From: Gerris lacustris
Taxonomy: Eukaryota; Arthropoda; Insecta; Hemiptera; Gerridae
NCBI GenBank assembly: GCA_951217055.1
Contig: OX578282.1
Span: forward strand, 71,143,092-71,207,091
Direction of reading: 5' to 3'
Length of the DNA stretch: 64,000 bases
Positions 21,531 to 32,346 of this stretch are shown one piece after another. The notes under the pieces were generated by a model. That model saw only the letters and a program-made list of their open reading frames with translations. It ran no database searches and had not been told where the DNA came from. The position numbers and the translations under genes are program-made. Position 1 is the stretch's first letter. Each line of letters opens with the position of its first letter.

Positions 21531-22038
21531 ATTTGTGTGAGTGAGAGACACCAAGGGATATGCCACGCAAAGAATGGCACATAGGAACTGTTCCAACATC
21601 AGACTTACGTCATTAAGATGTTGGCTCGGCATTGCGCTATGTCCTGCATCGTTTCGTCGCGTCCGACTCATATCACACAAATTGTGTAGCTAATTGCAGT
21701 GTGCAAACACAGTATTTTCATTGCTAATGTGTTTTGCCAGCCAGGCAAATATGGCGGTGTGAGAGCACGCTCGTCTCTGATAAGTCCTATATCTGATCTT
21801 CTTGGTCTGGTATAGGTCCAGAGTTGGGTGGGCATCGTCGGGCCCCTGATGAGTCGGACGCGACGAAACCATGCAGGACATAGCGCAATGCCGAGCCAAC
21901 ATCTTAATGACGTAAGTCTGATGTTGGAACAGTTCCTATGTGCCATTCTTTGCGTGGCATATATCTCTTGGTGTCTCTCACTCACACAAATTGTGTAGCT
22001 AATTGCAGTGTGCAAACACAGTATTTTCATTGCTAATA

Positions 22039-22122
<84 letters not shown>
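21410..22122. mobile_element. (TA)n-bounded inverted element with hammerhead core
   Basis: Outer limits are (TA)n tracts (about 21457-21526 and 22036-22122). Inner order: an arm at 21530-21672, a 55-bp block with AATTGTGTAGCTAATTGCAG (21675-21727), unique sequence, an inverted copy of the arm (21852-21980), and a second direct copy of the 55-bp block (21983-22037). The right arm includes a complete hammerhead core. Partly inverted terminal repeats together with hammerhead motifs are known in Penelope-like retroelements; no reverse transcriptase is visible. Confidence 0.6.
21846..21869 (+). ncRNA. Hammerhead ribozyme core motif
   Basis: CTGATGA (21846-21852), a perfect 4-bp stem GTCG/CGAC closing GACG, then GAAAC (21865-21869). 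These are all the conserved core residues and helix II. I could not pair convincing helices I and III, so the cleavage site is not located. In the opposite arm (near 21650-21670, minus strand) helix II and GAAAC persist but CTGATGA is lost. Confidence 0.55.
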
Positions 22123-22124
<2 letters not shown>

Positions 22125-22398
22125 CTTGTTGTGTTGAGGAAAGATAAAATTATATGTAATACATTATGATACATAAGAATAGTATTTGATGTGTGAGTGA
22201 AGCAATGGGATCTGTATAACTAAGAACTAACTATGTGGTAAGGATCAAGTGATAGAGCTGTAGTTCCCAGGGATCCTCACTCACACATCTACTTGAGACA
22301 TCTCGTTCATAGCTCTGTCTGCTCAGTCCAATACTCTTGTGTGCTCTATTCACACCTTCACCCCAAATATACGGTTCGGAAGCAACATAAACATATTG
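22123..22398. other. Unassigned sequence
   Basis: No gene seen. The 60-codon frame at 22293-22475 runs into family F and is not supported. Confidence 0.4.
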
Positions 22399-22830
22399 CT
22401 TCCGAACTTACCGTGAGTAACGGAACCATTGTCACCGTTCTCAACAACCAAATTATTTTATTTCTCCGAATTTAAATATTCCAAGACAGATATCCGTTTC
22501 AGACATCAGGGAACATTTTTGGTTCCGTGTCTGACTGTCGGTCAATTTTTGCGAACCAACATATCTTAAAAACTACTCGTCTGATTTTAATGAAATTTAA
22601 ATGGTAGGTCATAAATAGATCATTGTTGGTCCCACATAAGTTTCAACCTTCTGTTCTCATTTTTTTCTCTTCCACATGCGCACAAACGTACATTTATTTA
22701 TTTATTCCTATATCTTCAAAAGTACTCATCTGTTTTTTTTATGATATTTAGATGGTTTGCTAAAAGTGGCCCCCGCAGATAGCCCCAGTTTAATTTCAAC
22801 AGATTAATTTGACAGACCCAACTCTTATAT
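22399..22830 (+). mobile_element. Family F, copy at 22.4 kb
   Basis: GCTTCCGAACTTACCGTGAG, GACATCAGGGAACATTTTTG, ACTACTCGTCTGATTTTAAT, GTTGGTCCCACATAAGTTTC, CACAAACGTACATTTATTTA and GCAGATAGCCCCAG follow F order. The 3' end is lost. Confidence 0.7.
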
Positions 22831-23976
22831 TTATTTCTGATTATTATAATTATTTATCTTTTATTAAATTTTAAAATAATAATTACATACATATAATACA
22901 CACATTACATTATCATCATTTTACAAGTGATTCTAATTTAATATATTAGGGCATCAAAGGTTATCTCTCCTCTAGAGAACATATAGTTCTGAGCTGTCAA
23001 GAGAGAGATCTCATAATTAATTTTTATTTATGCAGCTTTACAATAATTACTTAGATATTTATGTATTTTTTTAATTACTGCTATAATTAAAACTTACCTC
23101 AATTTAAACTTGCCCAAGTTGTCGTCAATGTGTTGAACTAGGATCAAGTATATACTTGTTGAACGTAACACACACTTACCTAGTTACACCTCGGCACTTA
23201 GCTGTGCTTGACGTAACTTAAGTCCTGCTTTGTCAGAGCGGAAACCTCGTAGGTTTTTGTCTGTAAAGTGTTTCTTTCTATTTTCCCTTCACCTACATAA
23301 TGGATGGTGACGACATAAAGTACGTTCTATAAACTTTACGACTTCACTTTAACTTCTTATTTATTTTTTTTTCAATGTGCCGTTCTCTTTCAAAAGGGAA
23401 CTAGAGATTTAGAAGTTATGTGGAAAAAGTTGAAACAATCGACTGAAATTCTAGACAATTAATTACTTACCAGGGACTGAACGGTTGACAGACTGACAGA
23501 ACTTAGCTCTAAGATGTGTCACTTTGCTCATTCACTTCAATTAACTTGTAGAAGCCCGTTTCTATTCATTAGTTTGTACTTTTGCACTTATGTAAGTAGG
23601 TATTTATAGAAAGTGTTATGTCGCGTTAACATTGATTTGTAAGAGTTCGATGGATTTGCACGTTTTAAGGTATCTTGAGTAACTGGAAGCATGCCTTTAG
23701 GTGTTGAATTTCAAATTATATTATTCCTAGCCGGATCGGTACGCTTCGCGTGCCTTATCCGTCTAGAAGTTGGCGCTGTGTGTGAAAAATAATTCAAACA
23801 ATTTAATTAATATTTCTTTATTGTTACATAATTTCGTATTTAAAAATAACGAATTTTATATATAAACGTATTTTAAAATGATTGTAATGGCTGGCCGATT
23901 TCAAGATGGTGGATATTAATCAAAACAGCGCATGAGCTTTTCTGTTTCAGGTAACATCATTCCATGTACCTAATCA
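22831..23976. other. Unassigned sequence
   Basis: No shared repeat. Minus-strand GTAAGT-type sites occur at 23091-23097 and 23174-23180, and the plus strand has a short ATG frame at 23300 that stops after ten codons. None is enough for an exon call. Confidence 0.35.
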
Positions 23977-25090
23977 AAAAGTCCAGTCATGCACCATGAC
24001 TTAATGAGCGAATTTTCAAAGAAATCTGCGTATTATTGACCTATGATAATATAGGAAAATTTTGGTTTAGAATTTACATGGGTGAAAAAAAAAATTGGTA
24101 CACAGGGGTACGGGGTACAAAAGTCAAAATAGTATTTACCCTTCAAGATGCATGTCGTTGGAAAGCTCTTTAAGAGTAGAGTAATTGTTGTTATGTACAC
24201 TTTTATCATATTTTCATATAAAAGGGGGGTAAAATGGAAAAAACACATTTTTATGCTATTTTTGTCCCTAATTTGTAAAAATTTGACCCCTAAATGAACT
24301 CCAAAAATTCTGGCCAACGAACTCATCCTTTCTTTTGATATTATTGACATTTTAAAATTTATTTGAAATTTTTAAGTGCATCCTAAGGGGAGATATCGTC
24401 TGAAGTGACACATATATACATACATAAAAAAAAGTGTTAAATTTTAGGAATCGATTCAGAAAGGTCTAAAACGGATTTCCATGAAAAAAATTTTCAAAAA
24501 TTTTGAAGCCATTGCAATAGCGTAATTTTCTTTGAAAATGGGCTAAAACCAGACAGAAGTAAAAGTAATCTAAAACGTTAACGTACAGTTGAAGATTGCA
24601 GATTACTTTTCAAGCTAGTACTGTATTTACAGTGAACACAGACACAATCGACAGTGCGCCCACTGTAAATACAAAACCCAGGCAGGAACTACACAGTTTA
24701 TAACAGCTGAAATTTGCAGATTTCGTTTTCACCAAGTAATGGAATAACGAAGAGCATACACACACACACTCCACAGTGTACACACTGTAAACACAGCCGT
24801 CAACAGTGTTAAGAGTATACAGTCTTGATTTTAATGGTTTTTGGGCTCGTTACAGGGTCTGGAGCCCGGGAATGAAAACGAAATAAACGGCCGTCAAGAA
24901 ATTTACCTATGACGATAACTTGAGTATATATACATACATACATAAAAAAAAGTGTTTCCTAAAAAATGTTAGGAATCGATTCAGAAAGGTCTAAAACGGA
25001 TTTCCATGAAACAAATGTTCAAAAATTCGCATTACAACAATTTTGAAGCCATTGCAATAGCGTAATTTTCTTTGAAAATTCGCTAAAAGC
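23977..25090 (-). repeat. Large composite block (I + H + G end), reverse copy
   Basis: Reverse complement of 53510-54608 in the same order: AGTCATGCACCATGACTTAA, AAGATGCATGTCGTTGGAAA, ATCCTAAGGGGAGATATCGT, AATCGATTCAGAAAGGTC, H unit with TACAGTGAACACAGA, CTCGTTACAGGGTCTGGAG, ending at AGTATATATACATACATAC. A second, partial set of the AATCGATTCAGAAAGG text repeats at 24972-25085. Confidence 0.8.
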
Positions 25091-25520
25091 TAAAATAGGT
25101 CAGAAAATCCAGGGGAAGCTGAGGTAATATAACATTATAGTAAATTCAAGATGGGGATCTTTAACTTATAAAAGCATAAAACTTTGTACCTGGGATCTCG
25201 CTAACGCCGCATCAAAACCGAGCGGACGATATGTCCACGTGTAGGGGACGGTGAGAGAAGAAAAATGAGCCCAATATCAAGGGAATTGATAAGGTTTTGG
25301 CCTTGTGCGGTTACAAGTAAAGATTGTACAGATGCAGAAAAAATTAACCTATAAGGTAAACAAAAACACGGGACGGTACGACTACTGCACATTCATCGAT
25401 GTGAACCTTTTGCGTTATTATTTAAATAATTATTTGTTTTATAACTGACTTTCATTATAGCGGACAACGCTCAGCCTCTGTTAGTCCTTTATAGTGAGGC
25501 TTCACTGCATTTTAATATAT
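25091..25520. other. Unassigned, possible pogo-type right end
   Basis: AGCGGACAACGCTCAG...TATAGTGAGGCTTCACTG (about 25457-25508) resembles a pogo-type terminal repeat. I find no matching left end and no recognisable transposase in the GC-richer stretch 25190-25400. Confidence 0.3.
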
Positions 25521-25890
25521 TAACACTTGTAAAGTCCAGAACAGTTTATTAGACCGATTCTAAATAATTTTTTTTTATCTCCAGTAGGGGAAAAAAAGTT
25601 ATGATTTGGAATTAGCTTAGAGGGACTAAAACAGGTCTTTTCATCCCTAACTCAAAAAGTAGGGAGAAAAAGTAAAAGTAGGGCGAAAAAGTAAAGTAGG
25701 GCAAAAAAGTAAAGATTGCAACTTAATTATTTTATAAATAGTAGAAAATGTATGGCTAATGTAATGAAGTTGTCGAAATCAGGTTGGCGGCACTGCGCTT
25801 TTTTGACCATGTTTATCTTTGTTTACAACATTATAACCTGCATCTAAATAACCTTCTATTTGAGTTTAATTCCAATTCTTATTTGTTTTT
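25521..25890. other. Unassigned, short GTAGGGNNAAAAAGTAAA repeats
   Basis: AGTAGGGCGAAAAAGTAAAG-type units repeat three times at about 25658-25710. No gene. Confidence 0.4.
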
Positions 25891-26178
25891 AATATTGAAT
25901 CTCTTATATCTGCTATTAAAAGTGCTAATAATTATTGTTATTTATTAAAATATTAAATAAAAACTGTGCAATGGACGAAAATGTGAATCTTTTTTCTACT
26001 GGAGATAAAATATTGTATGTACCTCGTGAGTAAAGTGCCATTATTTCCCTCGCGATAATTATCTCCCTCGGCTGCGCCTCGGGAATTAAAAATTCTAATT
26101 CCCTCGGCTTCACCTCAAGAACCAACTTTTTCGCTCAGGGAATAATGGCTTACTTTACTCCCTAGGTGCATAAATAAC
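25891..26178 (-). repeat. Family L, copy 2
   Basis: Reverse-strand, full-length relative of 3523-3808, ending GTAAAGTAAGCC...TTATTTATGCACCTAGG when read on the minus strand. The GAGGCGCAGCCGAGGGAG and GAGGTGAAGCCGAGGGAA variants are clear. Confidence 0.7.
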
Positions 26179-26262
26179 TTTTTTTTTTTATATTTCTTCT
26201 TCATTTGTTGTTTGTTGTGAATTATTTGTTGAAACTAATTTATTTTGTTGTGTGTGTTTCAG

Positions 26263-26341
26263 GTATGTGTACATGTTACCAGATTCATTAAATTATGACA
26301 CCGGTTTTAAAGTAAGCTCCAGAGATCATATTGATTTATAA
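26263..26341 (+). CDS. Candidate 3'-terminal exon, unknown protein
   Basis: A pyrimidine-rich tract and TTTCAG acceptor (ending 26262) precede a phase-1 frame, YVYMLPDSLNYDTGFK, which continues as VSSRDHIDL to a TAA at 26339-26341. AATAAA follows at 26392-26397. Alternatively GTAAGC at 26312 is a donor, making a 49-nt internal exon. The sequence is not part of any repeat I recognise. I do not recognise the peptide. No matching upstream exon was found, so this could be chance. Confidence 0.3.
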
Positions 26342-26391
26342 AATGTCTTTTATTTATATGCACTTATATCTCTAATTAGAATTTAAGACTT

Positions 26392-26397
26392 AATAAA
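26392..26397 (+). promoter_or_regulatory. Candidate polyadenylation signal
   Basis: AATAAA 51 nt after the stop of the candidate terminal exon. In AT-rich DNA this hexamer is common, so it supports the exon only weakly. Confidence 0.25.
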
Positions 26398-26850
26398 AAA
26401 AATCGTTTAATCATAAAATTGATTAGCTTCGGTGGGAAGGAGAAAGAGGAAGAAATTAATCACATTAAGGCTCTATGAAGTTTTTTTTACACTTTTTATG
26501 AGCAAATCCTAATCAATAGTTCATTAAATTGTAATAAAACTTAGAAAGTGTGGGGGGCATCGAAGCAATTAGGCTCGGATAAATTTGTCATAATTCTAGA
26601 AGATGAGAGTGAAAGCCTTCATGATAATTATTAGTATTAAGACGAAACTAACCGAGTAATTAGAAGACTTTCAATTTGAGAACTCTTGAAGATTATTATT
26701 GTTTGTTTCCTTGTTTAGCCGTCATTCTGTCCAAAAATATTCTGACTGAATTATATTCACTCTGACTAAAATTATATTAATTATTAATAATTGCAATCCT
26801 CCTGATGTGCCATAATCATTTTCACACCTTAATAGCCAACATTTTTTTTT
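26398..26850. other. Unassigned AT-rich sequence
   Basis: No gene or repeat family recognised. Confidence 0.45.
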
Positions 26851-27112
26851 TACTTTCTCATATAAAGAGAAAGTATTGTGATGGCACGATAATTCGATGT
26901 TGAGTATTTAATGGATTTACTCGTTTTGAAGTCCTCCTGAGTCAAAAAAAGTGGTTTTTAAAAAAATGTCTGTCTGTCTGTCTGTTTTTCTCTCGTCTGT
27001 CAGTGCAGACGCCTGGAGTCTGACCAGCTGGGCACATTTTGACCACATTTGGCATACATGTTCAGAAACATTATACCCCGAGGCGAAATTGAAAGTGAAT
27101 TATAATTAATTT
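26851..27112 (-). mobile_element. Family E, 3' part (reverse)
   Basis: Starts with the terminal hairpin ACTTTCTCATATAAAGAGAAAG (stem ACTTTCTC/GAGAAAGT), then ATTGTGATGGCACGATAATT, AATGGATTTACTCGTTTTGA, a CTGTCTGTCTG tract, TTTGGCATACATGTTCAG and CCCCGAGGCGAAAT. Confidence 0.7.
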
Positions 27113-27159
27113 TTACAATTTTATACATTTATTTATTTTTTAATTTTTATATTTATTTG

Positions 27160-27796
27160 ACTACGTTTTTATTAGCTTGCTTTCATGTTTGTTTGCTTGT
27201 TTGTTTGTTTGTTTGTCCGGTACAAATCTGGCAATCGATTTCTAACTAACTTCCCGAATAGCTAGACATTTGAAACTTTCAGCATAGCTCAGAACACGAT
27301 GACAATGCATTATTTTAATACTTTTAGCCATCTTTCAGCAGAATTTAATTATTGGTTTTCAGCAAATTTTGCTGTATGGAATGTTAGTTCGAAAAAAATC
27401 CGCAAGTTATTTTATTTGTTTCGCCATATCCCATATATTTACAATCTTCATTTTGACGGGTTTCAAATTTGTGATTTATATAAATAAGAGATTAACATTG
27501 AATGACAGCAAAACAGGAAATATATCGATTATATTATTTCAAATATATCGATGGCACGGTTTAGATTTTGTGTTGGGGAGATCCGTTGTACAAAGATTTG
27601 TCCTTTTATGGGTTTAAGATCAGCTGATGGTTGTGATTTATGTGAAGTAAATTAATTCGGAGCTATTTTTTTTTTTTTTTTTTTCACTAACATTATATAT
27701 TATATAACAATAACAATTATATTATCAACATTACATGCGATTCAACAGAAAATTTAAAAACGTAGTATATAAAAAGTTCTTTTTATCTTGAAATTA
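27160..27796 (+). mobile_element. HINE-like family B, full copy 3
   Basis: All landmarks of copy 2: ACTACGTTTTTATTAGCTTG, GTTT array, TCGATTATATTATTTCAAAT, TTTAAAAACGTAGT, hairpin and CTTGAAATTA tail. A long T-run at about 27667-27684 interrupts the A/T tract seen in other copies. Confidence 0.8.
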
Positions 27797-28060
27797 TTTA
27801 CAAATCAAACGATATAAGTCGTTTTCCCGAGAACAATATAACTCGGGTTCGAATCCCCGCCGAGAAGAAGTTATTTTTATTATACATTTAGATTAAAATG
27901 TTCGATAATAATTAAATGTACCTAGGAAAATTCGAAAAGTAATAATTGGAACACCTGTGTACCGAATTTCATGTTCCTAGCTATAGTAGTTTATGCATTG
28001 AAACATGCCAACGGACAGACAGACAGACAGAACCGTTATATAAGGTTTCTTTTTTTACTT
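27797..28060 (-). repeat. Family E-related tRNA-like fragment
   Basis: CTCGGGTTCGAATCCCCGCCGAG with a perfect B box GGTTCGAATCC (27845-27855), then AATAATTAAATGTACCTAGGA as in reverse-strand E, then a GACAGACAGACAGA tract. It suggests that the E family carries a tRNA-derived module on its minus strand. Confidence 0.5.
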
Positions 28061-28611
28061 CGTACAGAAACATCAAATAAATAATTCGTATAAACAATAA
28101 ATAATGTCGATATAAATTCTGAATAGAGATATTCAAATCTATACAACCTGTGAGTGTGAGTGACCATTATAACGACGTTAAAGTAATTGACATTTAGGAC
28201 ATGATGTTGCGCAATTAAATATATCAGATATAAGATACAGCTTATATATTCATAAAAAAATAAATAGTTTTAAAAACGACGAATTGTTTATAACGCTGAT
28301 GGAATGAAAATAGATCTAAGTCTCAGTCGTATAACATCTAAATTAAATCTCTTTCGGTTAATTATATTCATAAATTTAGCTCGACTGATACTGATAAGGT
28401 TAAAGAAGATGAGAGCCTGCATGTGTAATATTTTAAAATTACGTTATTATAGAGTTTAAAAATACAATATTAAAATAGTTGCCGTGATATCAGGTAGTCT
28501 GTGCTGTTATTTAACAGGAATTTCAAAATTCCTTCATCTGTCCGGCAGACAAATCTTCATTCTTCCTAACAGAACGTGACCTTATTTAACTATTATGTAG
28601 AGTTTAGAGTG

Positions 28612-28666
<55 letters not shown>

Positions 28667-28717
28667 AAAATATTTTAATCTTTTAATCTAAATTCCAAAA
28701 ATGGAACAGAATCTTTT

Positions 28718-28748
<31 letters not shown>

Positions 28749-29325
28749 TTTTTTTTTTTTTTTTTTTAAATGATCAATATTAATAAAAAAAATAAGGAAA
28801 GGTAAAAGTTAGCAAAGTTACACCATCTTTTTAAATGATTTGAATAAATAATAACGTAGGGAAGAGGTTTGAGCAGTTATAATGGCATAATTCACCTGGA
28901 CCTAATTCTTTTCTTGGCAATTAGTCCGGTCAAAGGTGAAGAAACTATGTTGGAAAAAAAATAATAAACGTTATGTGTATATTTATAAATGATGATGTTT
29001 TTACGAAATGGAACAGCGACCAGAGTTATGAAATGCCAAGTAATGAAATGCTCATCTTCAGTCTCAAGTTTCAAGCATTAATTATAATTTAAGTCGATAA
29101 TTTCAAAATTGAGTTGATGCATAACGCGTTGTGTGAGGTGTATCCCTATCTCAACCATTACGTAGTTCATCTCGCGCATATGAATTTTAAGAGAGCTAAT
29201 ACATTTGTAGTAGTAATACTTAAGCATAGCTGCACCAATCAATATAAAAAAATATCTATATTATTTAAATAAATAAATGTATCCAAGCTATCATTTGTCA
29301 GTTGTCTATAGTCTCTACAGACACT
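28061..29325. other. Unassigned; (TA)n and poly-T tracts
   Basis: (TA)n at about 28616-28661; an almost pure T-tract at 28717-28767. No supportable exon. Confidence 0.45.
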
Positions 29326-30075
29326 TAATAATACATTACGCGTCGAGTGTGGAAAGTAGCATTTTGCTCCCGAGCGACAGCGAGGGTAGTAAAACCACAA
29401 ACCACACGAGCAATGCAAAATGCCGTTTTCGCACGAGTTGCGTACCGTACTTTATTTACGATTGTTAGATTTAAATAATAAATACAATCAAATTATAATT
29501 ATTAACAACTACGGGAAACAACCAGAGAAAAATACACTCCAGCGCTGGAGTGTATTTTTCTCTGGTTGTTTCCCGTAATTGTTAATAATTATAATTTGAT
29601 TTAAATTAAAATTTAATCTTTCCGTAGTATGAATACTACCAAAATCGTAAAATATGAATTATAAATACAGAAAGAAATAAACTTGCTGTATGTAAGTTTG
29701 TATCTCTTCTCATGATAAAGATGGCATTAATCTTGAGTTGTATTTTTTGCCGAATTAATTATTTCTGGAAGAGTATTATTCTCTACATTTTTGTCAAAGC
29801 CACTTGATTTATTCATTGTTTTTCACTAAAAACTCGATATAAACAGTTACTTTAATAAAAGAACAGCAAATTAGTTTTGTTAAATGTATACAAACTCGCT
29901 ATTCGTGTGTAAAGCTGAAGAATTCCTCTTCTTTACCGCTCTAGCGTGGTAAAGAAGAGGAACTCTTCAGAACTATGAGACGCGCATGCGCAATGAATAC
30001 AAGTACGTAAATAATCACGTTCTACGCATCTAAACAGAGATATAATGTCTATATTTCGTATCAATCGTAGATAAA
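29326..30075 (-). repeat. Family A, copy 2, split by an M insertion
   Basis: Minus-strand copy from TAATACATTACGCGTCG to CAATCGTAGATAAA. The inverted SINE pair M2 (29486-29656) interrupts it between AAATAATAAATAC and AATTATAAATAC. The internal CCTCTTC...GAAGAGG palindrome is at 29918-29969. Confidence 0.85.
29486..29656. mobile_element. Head-to-head inverted SINE pair M2 with target duplication
   Basis: Arms of ~55 bp form a near-perfect palindrome centred on CCAGCGCTGG (29536-29545). Outer parts are the SINE body and tail in opposite orientations (GAGAAAAATACACTCCAGC and its complement); the tRNA head is absent from both. A further tail ACTACCAAAATCGTAAAA follows on the right. Flanks AATAATAAATAC (29474-29485) and AATTATAAATAC (29657-29668) look like a 12-bp target duplication with one mismatch. 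The dimer therefore inserted as one unit. Confidence 0.75.
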
Positions 30076-30595
30076 GTCTATAAAACTACTGGACCGATTT
30101 AGATGAAATTTGGTTTACATGTTCAGAACAAGCACAACCCAAGGAGAAATAGAGATATGAATTTTAGCTATAAATTTGGGGGCGCCATCTCCCCATAACT
30201 CTGAAAACAAAATGGTGAATAAAAATATGTGTGAGACTCTCATGCATTAGAAGTGAAACTTAAGTTCTAGAAACAGTTGATTTGATGCATTGCTCTCTTT
30301 GCATTTGGCGACCATTTTATTATTTCAGCATTAAGAATTGGTTTGGTTTGGGAATTTGGTGGTTTGGAATTGGGTATGGAATTTAATTGAAAAATTAAAA
30401 AATGAAAAATCTCCTAAACACTTTTTGACAGATGACAAACAGACATTTATTTAAAAAAGAAAAAAAAAAAACTCTTTTGGTTTGAGGTAATCTTTATACG
30501 TGTAAATCCATTAAAATCATAATATATTACTTTTGGACAATCGCAACACTTTCTCTTATATATATGTATATTAAAAATTCCTAATTAATATTAAG
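30076..30595 (-). mobile_element. Diverged family E relative (reverse)
   Basis: TACTGGACCGATTTAGATGA, GAAATTTGGTTTACATGTTC, AATTTGGGGGCGCCATCTCC and ACGTGTAAATCCATTAAAAT follow the reverse order of E blocks, with more divergence. Confidence 0.5.
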
Positions 30596-30895
30596 TCAAA
30601 TTATAATTATCATTAACTACGGGAGACATACAGAGAAAAATAGACCACAGCACCGGGACTTGAACCACGGGCCTCCTATATATCCGTTACAGGCGCTCTT
30701 ACCAACTGAGCTATACGGGAGAATGATTTTCTCTGACGTTAGCGATACCGAGTCCCGAATCCATAGGAGGTCCGTGGTTCAAGTCCCGGTGCTGGAGTAT
30801 ATTTTTCTCCGTATGTCTCCCGTAGTTAATAATAATTATAATTTGATTTAAATTAAAATTTAATCTTTCCGTAGTAAGAGTACTACCTAAAACTT
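30596..30895. mobile_element. Head-to-head inverted SINE pair M3
   Basis: Left copy (minus strand) keeps the full tRNA-like head; the right copy (plus strand) keeps the 3' half of the head from GGAGGTCCGTGGTTCAAGTC onward. Body AGAGAAAAATAGACC and tail TTAATCTTTCCGTAGTA occur at both ends in opposite orientation. This is the mirror of M1, where the right copy has the full head. Confidence 0.75.
30650..30722 (-). ncRNA. tRNA-derived SINE head (minus strand)
   Basis: Minus strand: CCCGTATAGCTCAGTTGGTA (A box) and GTGGTTCAAGTCCCGG (B box). Paired bases for the D-arm (GCTC/GAGC) and T-arm are intact; the anticodon region is irregular, as in M1. Confidence 0.75.
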
Positions 30896-31620
30896 AAAAC
30901 ATTTGAATTAATATCAAGGTGTAATGGCCTGATATAGATCTTGATCCCTGAATCAGATAGCAATATATTTTAAGCATATTAATATTAACATAGTTTATAA
31001 GTTGTAAGTACAAGTTTAGACTAATTAAGCTGAAGGTAGTTTTAGAGTTGTTTTGTTATAGTGAAGCAGTAAGTCTGTGTGTTAGTGAGATGGGAACGGT
31101 TTAAGGATTGATGTATTTAAAGCGAGTAAATTGAAATTTAATTTGTCGGATTATATTTGGAAACCTGTCTAAGAGGGCAGGATACGGGACTTTCTCCTGG
31201 ATTCCCATGTCCTTCATATCGCTACTTTGCAAGTTAACAGAGTCGGGACTTAGCGTTGACTCCACCCCTACTGTAAGCAGCACTTTCTTCCTGCTCGAGT
31301 CTTCCCCAAGGACTTGACCGAACACTCAACACGATCAGAGTGTTACGTCTGCGAGCTGCTCAGCCGGTTCCGTTTTCCAATTCCATCCAGCTGTTCGTCC
31401 ATCCAGTATTCTAGTCATCTTCAAGCCCTTGTTGTTTTTTTCTTATTTATTATTTAATAGTAATAAAATGAACAAGAAAAACCTGTTTTTTCCTCTCTAA
31501 TGGTTCCGTATCGGAACTGGTTGTGATTTATTGCCCATCAACGAGGAACTTATTAATATTTGGGAACAATAAAAAACTAATTGGCTTTTAAATGTTAAGT
31601 TTTATTATCATTGACTTGAA
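30896..31620. other. Unassigned; GC-richer stretch 31140-31420
   Basis: 31140-31420 is less AT-rich and unique in the window, and AATAAAA follows at 31461. It could be a decayed LTR or an untranslated exon. I find no terminal repeats to decide. Confidence 0.35.
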
Positions 31621-32063
31621 ATAGTACATTACGCGTCGAGTGCGGAAAGTAGCATTTTGCATGCGAGTGTGAAGTTTGCACCCGAGCGACAGCGATGGTA
31701 GTAAAACCACACGAGCAATGCAAAATGCCGTTTTCGCACGAGTTGCGTACCGTACTTTATCTACGATTGTTAGATTTAAATAATAAATACAGAAAAAAAT
31801 AAACTTGCTGTATGTAAGTTCGTATCTCTCTCTTGATAAAGATGGCATTAATTCATTAGTTGTATTTTTTGCCGAATTAATTATTTCTGGAGGAGTATTA
31901 TTCTCCAGCTGAAAAATTCCTCTTCTTTACCGCCCTAGGGTGAGAGGAATTCTTCAGAACTATGAGACGCGCATGCGCAAGGAATACAAGTACGTAAAGA
32001 ATCACTTTCTACGCATCTAAACAGAGACACAATGTTTATATTTCGTATCAATCGTAGATAAAG
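31621..32063 (-). repeat. Family A, copy 3 (internally shortened)
   Basis: Same ends as the other copies. It lacks about 100 bp between the ORF start region and the central palindrome, and the palindrome (31911-31956) has lost part of one arm. A frame on the minus strand from near 31848 reads LSRERYELTYSKFIFFCIYY. Confidence 0.8.
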
Positions 32064-32346
32064 TATTTTATCACTATAAGGATCTCTAATTAATCTCTAT
32101 CACTGTAAATTTATTATTATTATTATTCTCTTTAGTCTGATGACGGCTTATACAACTATATTTTTAGAAAAACTATATTTCAGAGAACATACAACCAAAT
32201 ATAATACATAGATAGATATCTGCTCTTTATTGCATACAGGATGTTACACTTAAAACCGCAGACAGAAATTTTCTTTAAAAAACCTCTATTTCGAATTCAG
32301 GGGACCTTAAAATGTATCAAAATATCTAAATCGATGTCCACCATTT
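32064..32346. other. Unassigned sequence
   Basis: No gene. The end (AGGGGACCTTAAAATGT at about 32300) resembles the family E 3' region. Confidence 0.4.

Noticed and set aside
21365..21680. ORFs of 69-95 codons with IYIYIY repeats
   Set aside because: Translated (TA)n tract.
23091..23320. Minus-strand 5' exons ending in two GTAAGT sites and a plus-strand ATG frame
   Set aside because: GTAAGT is frequent in AT-rich DNA; the frames stop after a few codons.
25190..25400. pogo/Tigger transposase fragment
   Set aside because: A pogo-like right end lies nearby, but no frame shows recognisable HTH or DDE motifs.
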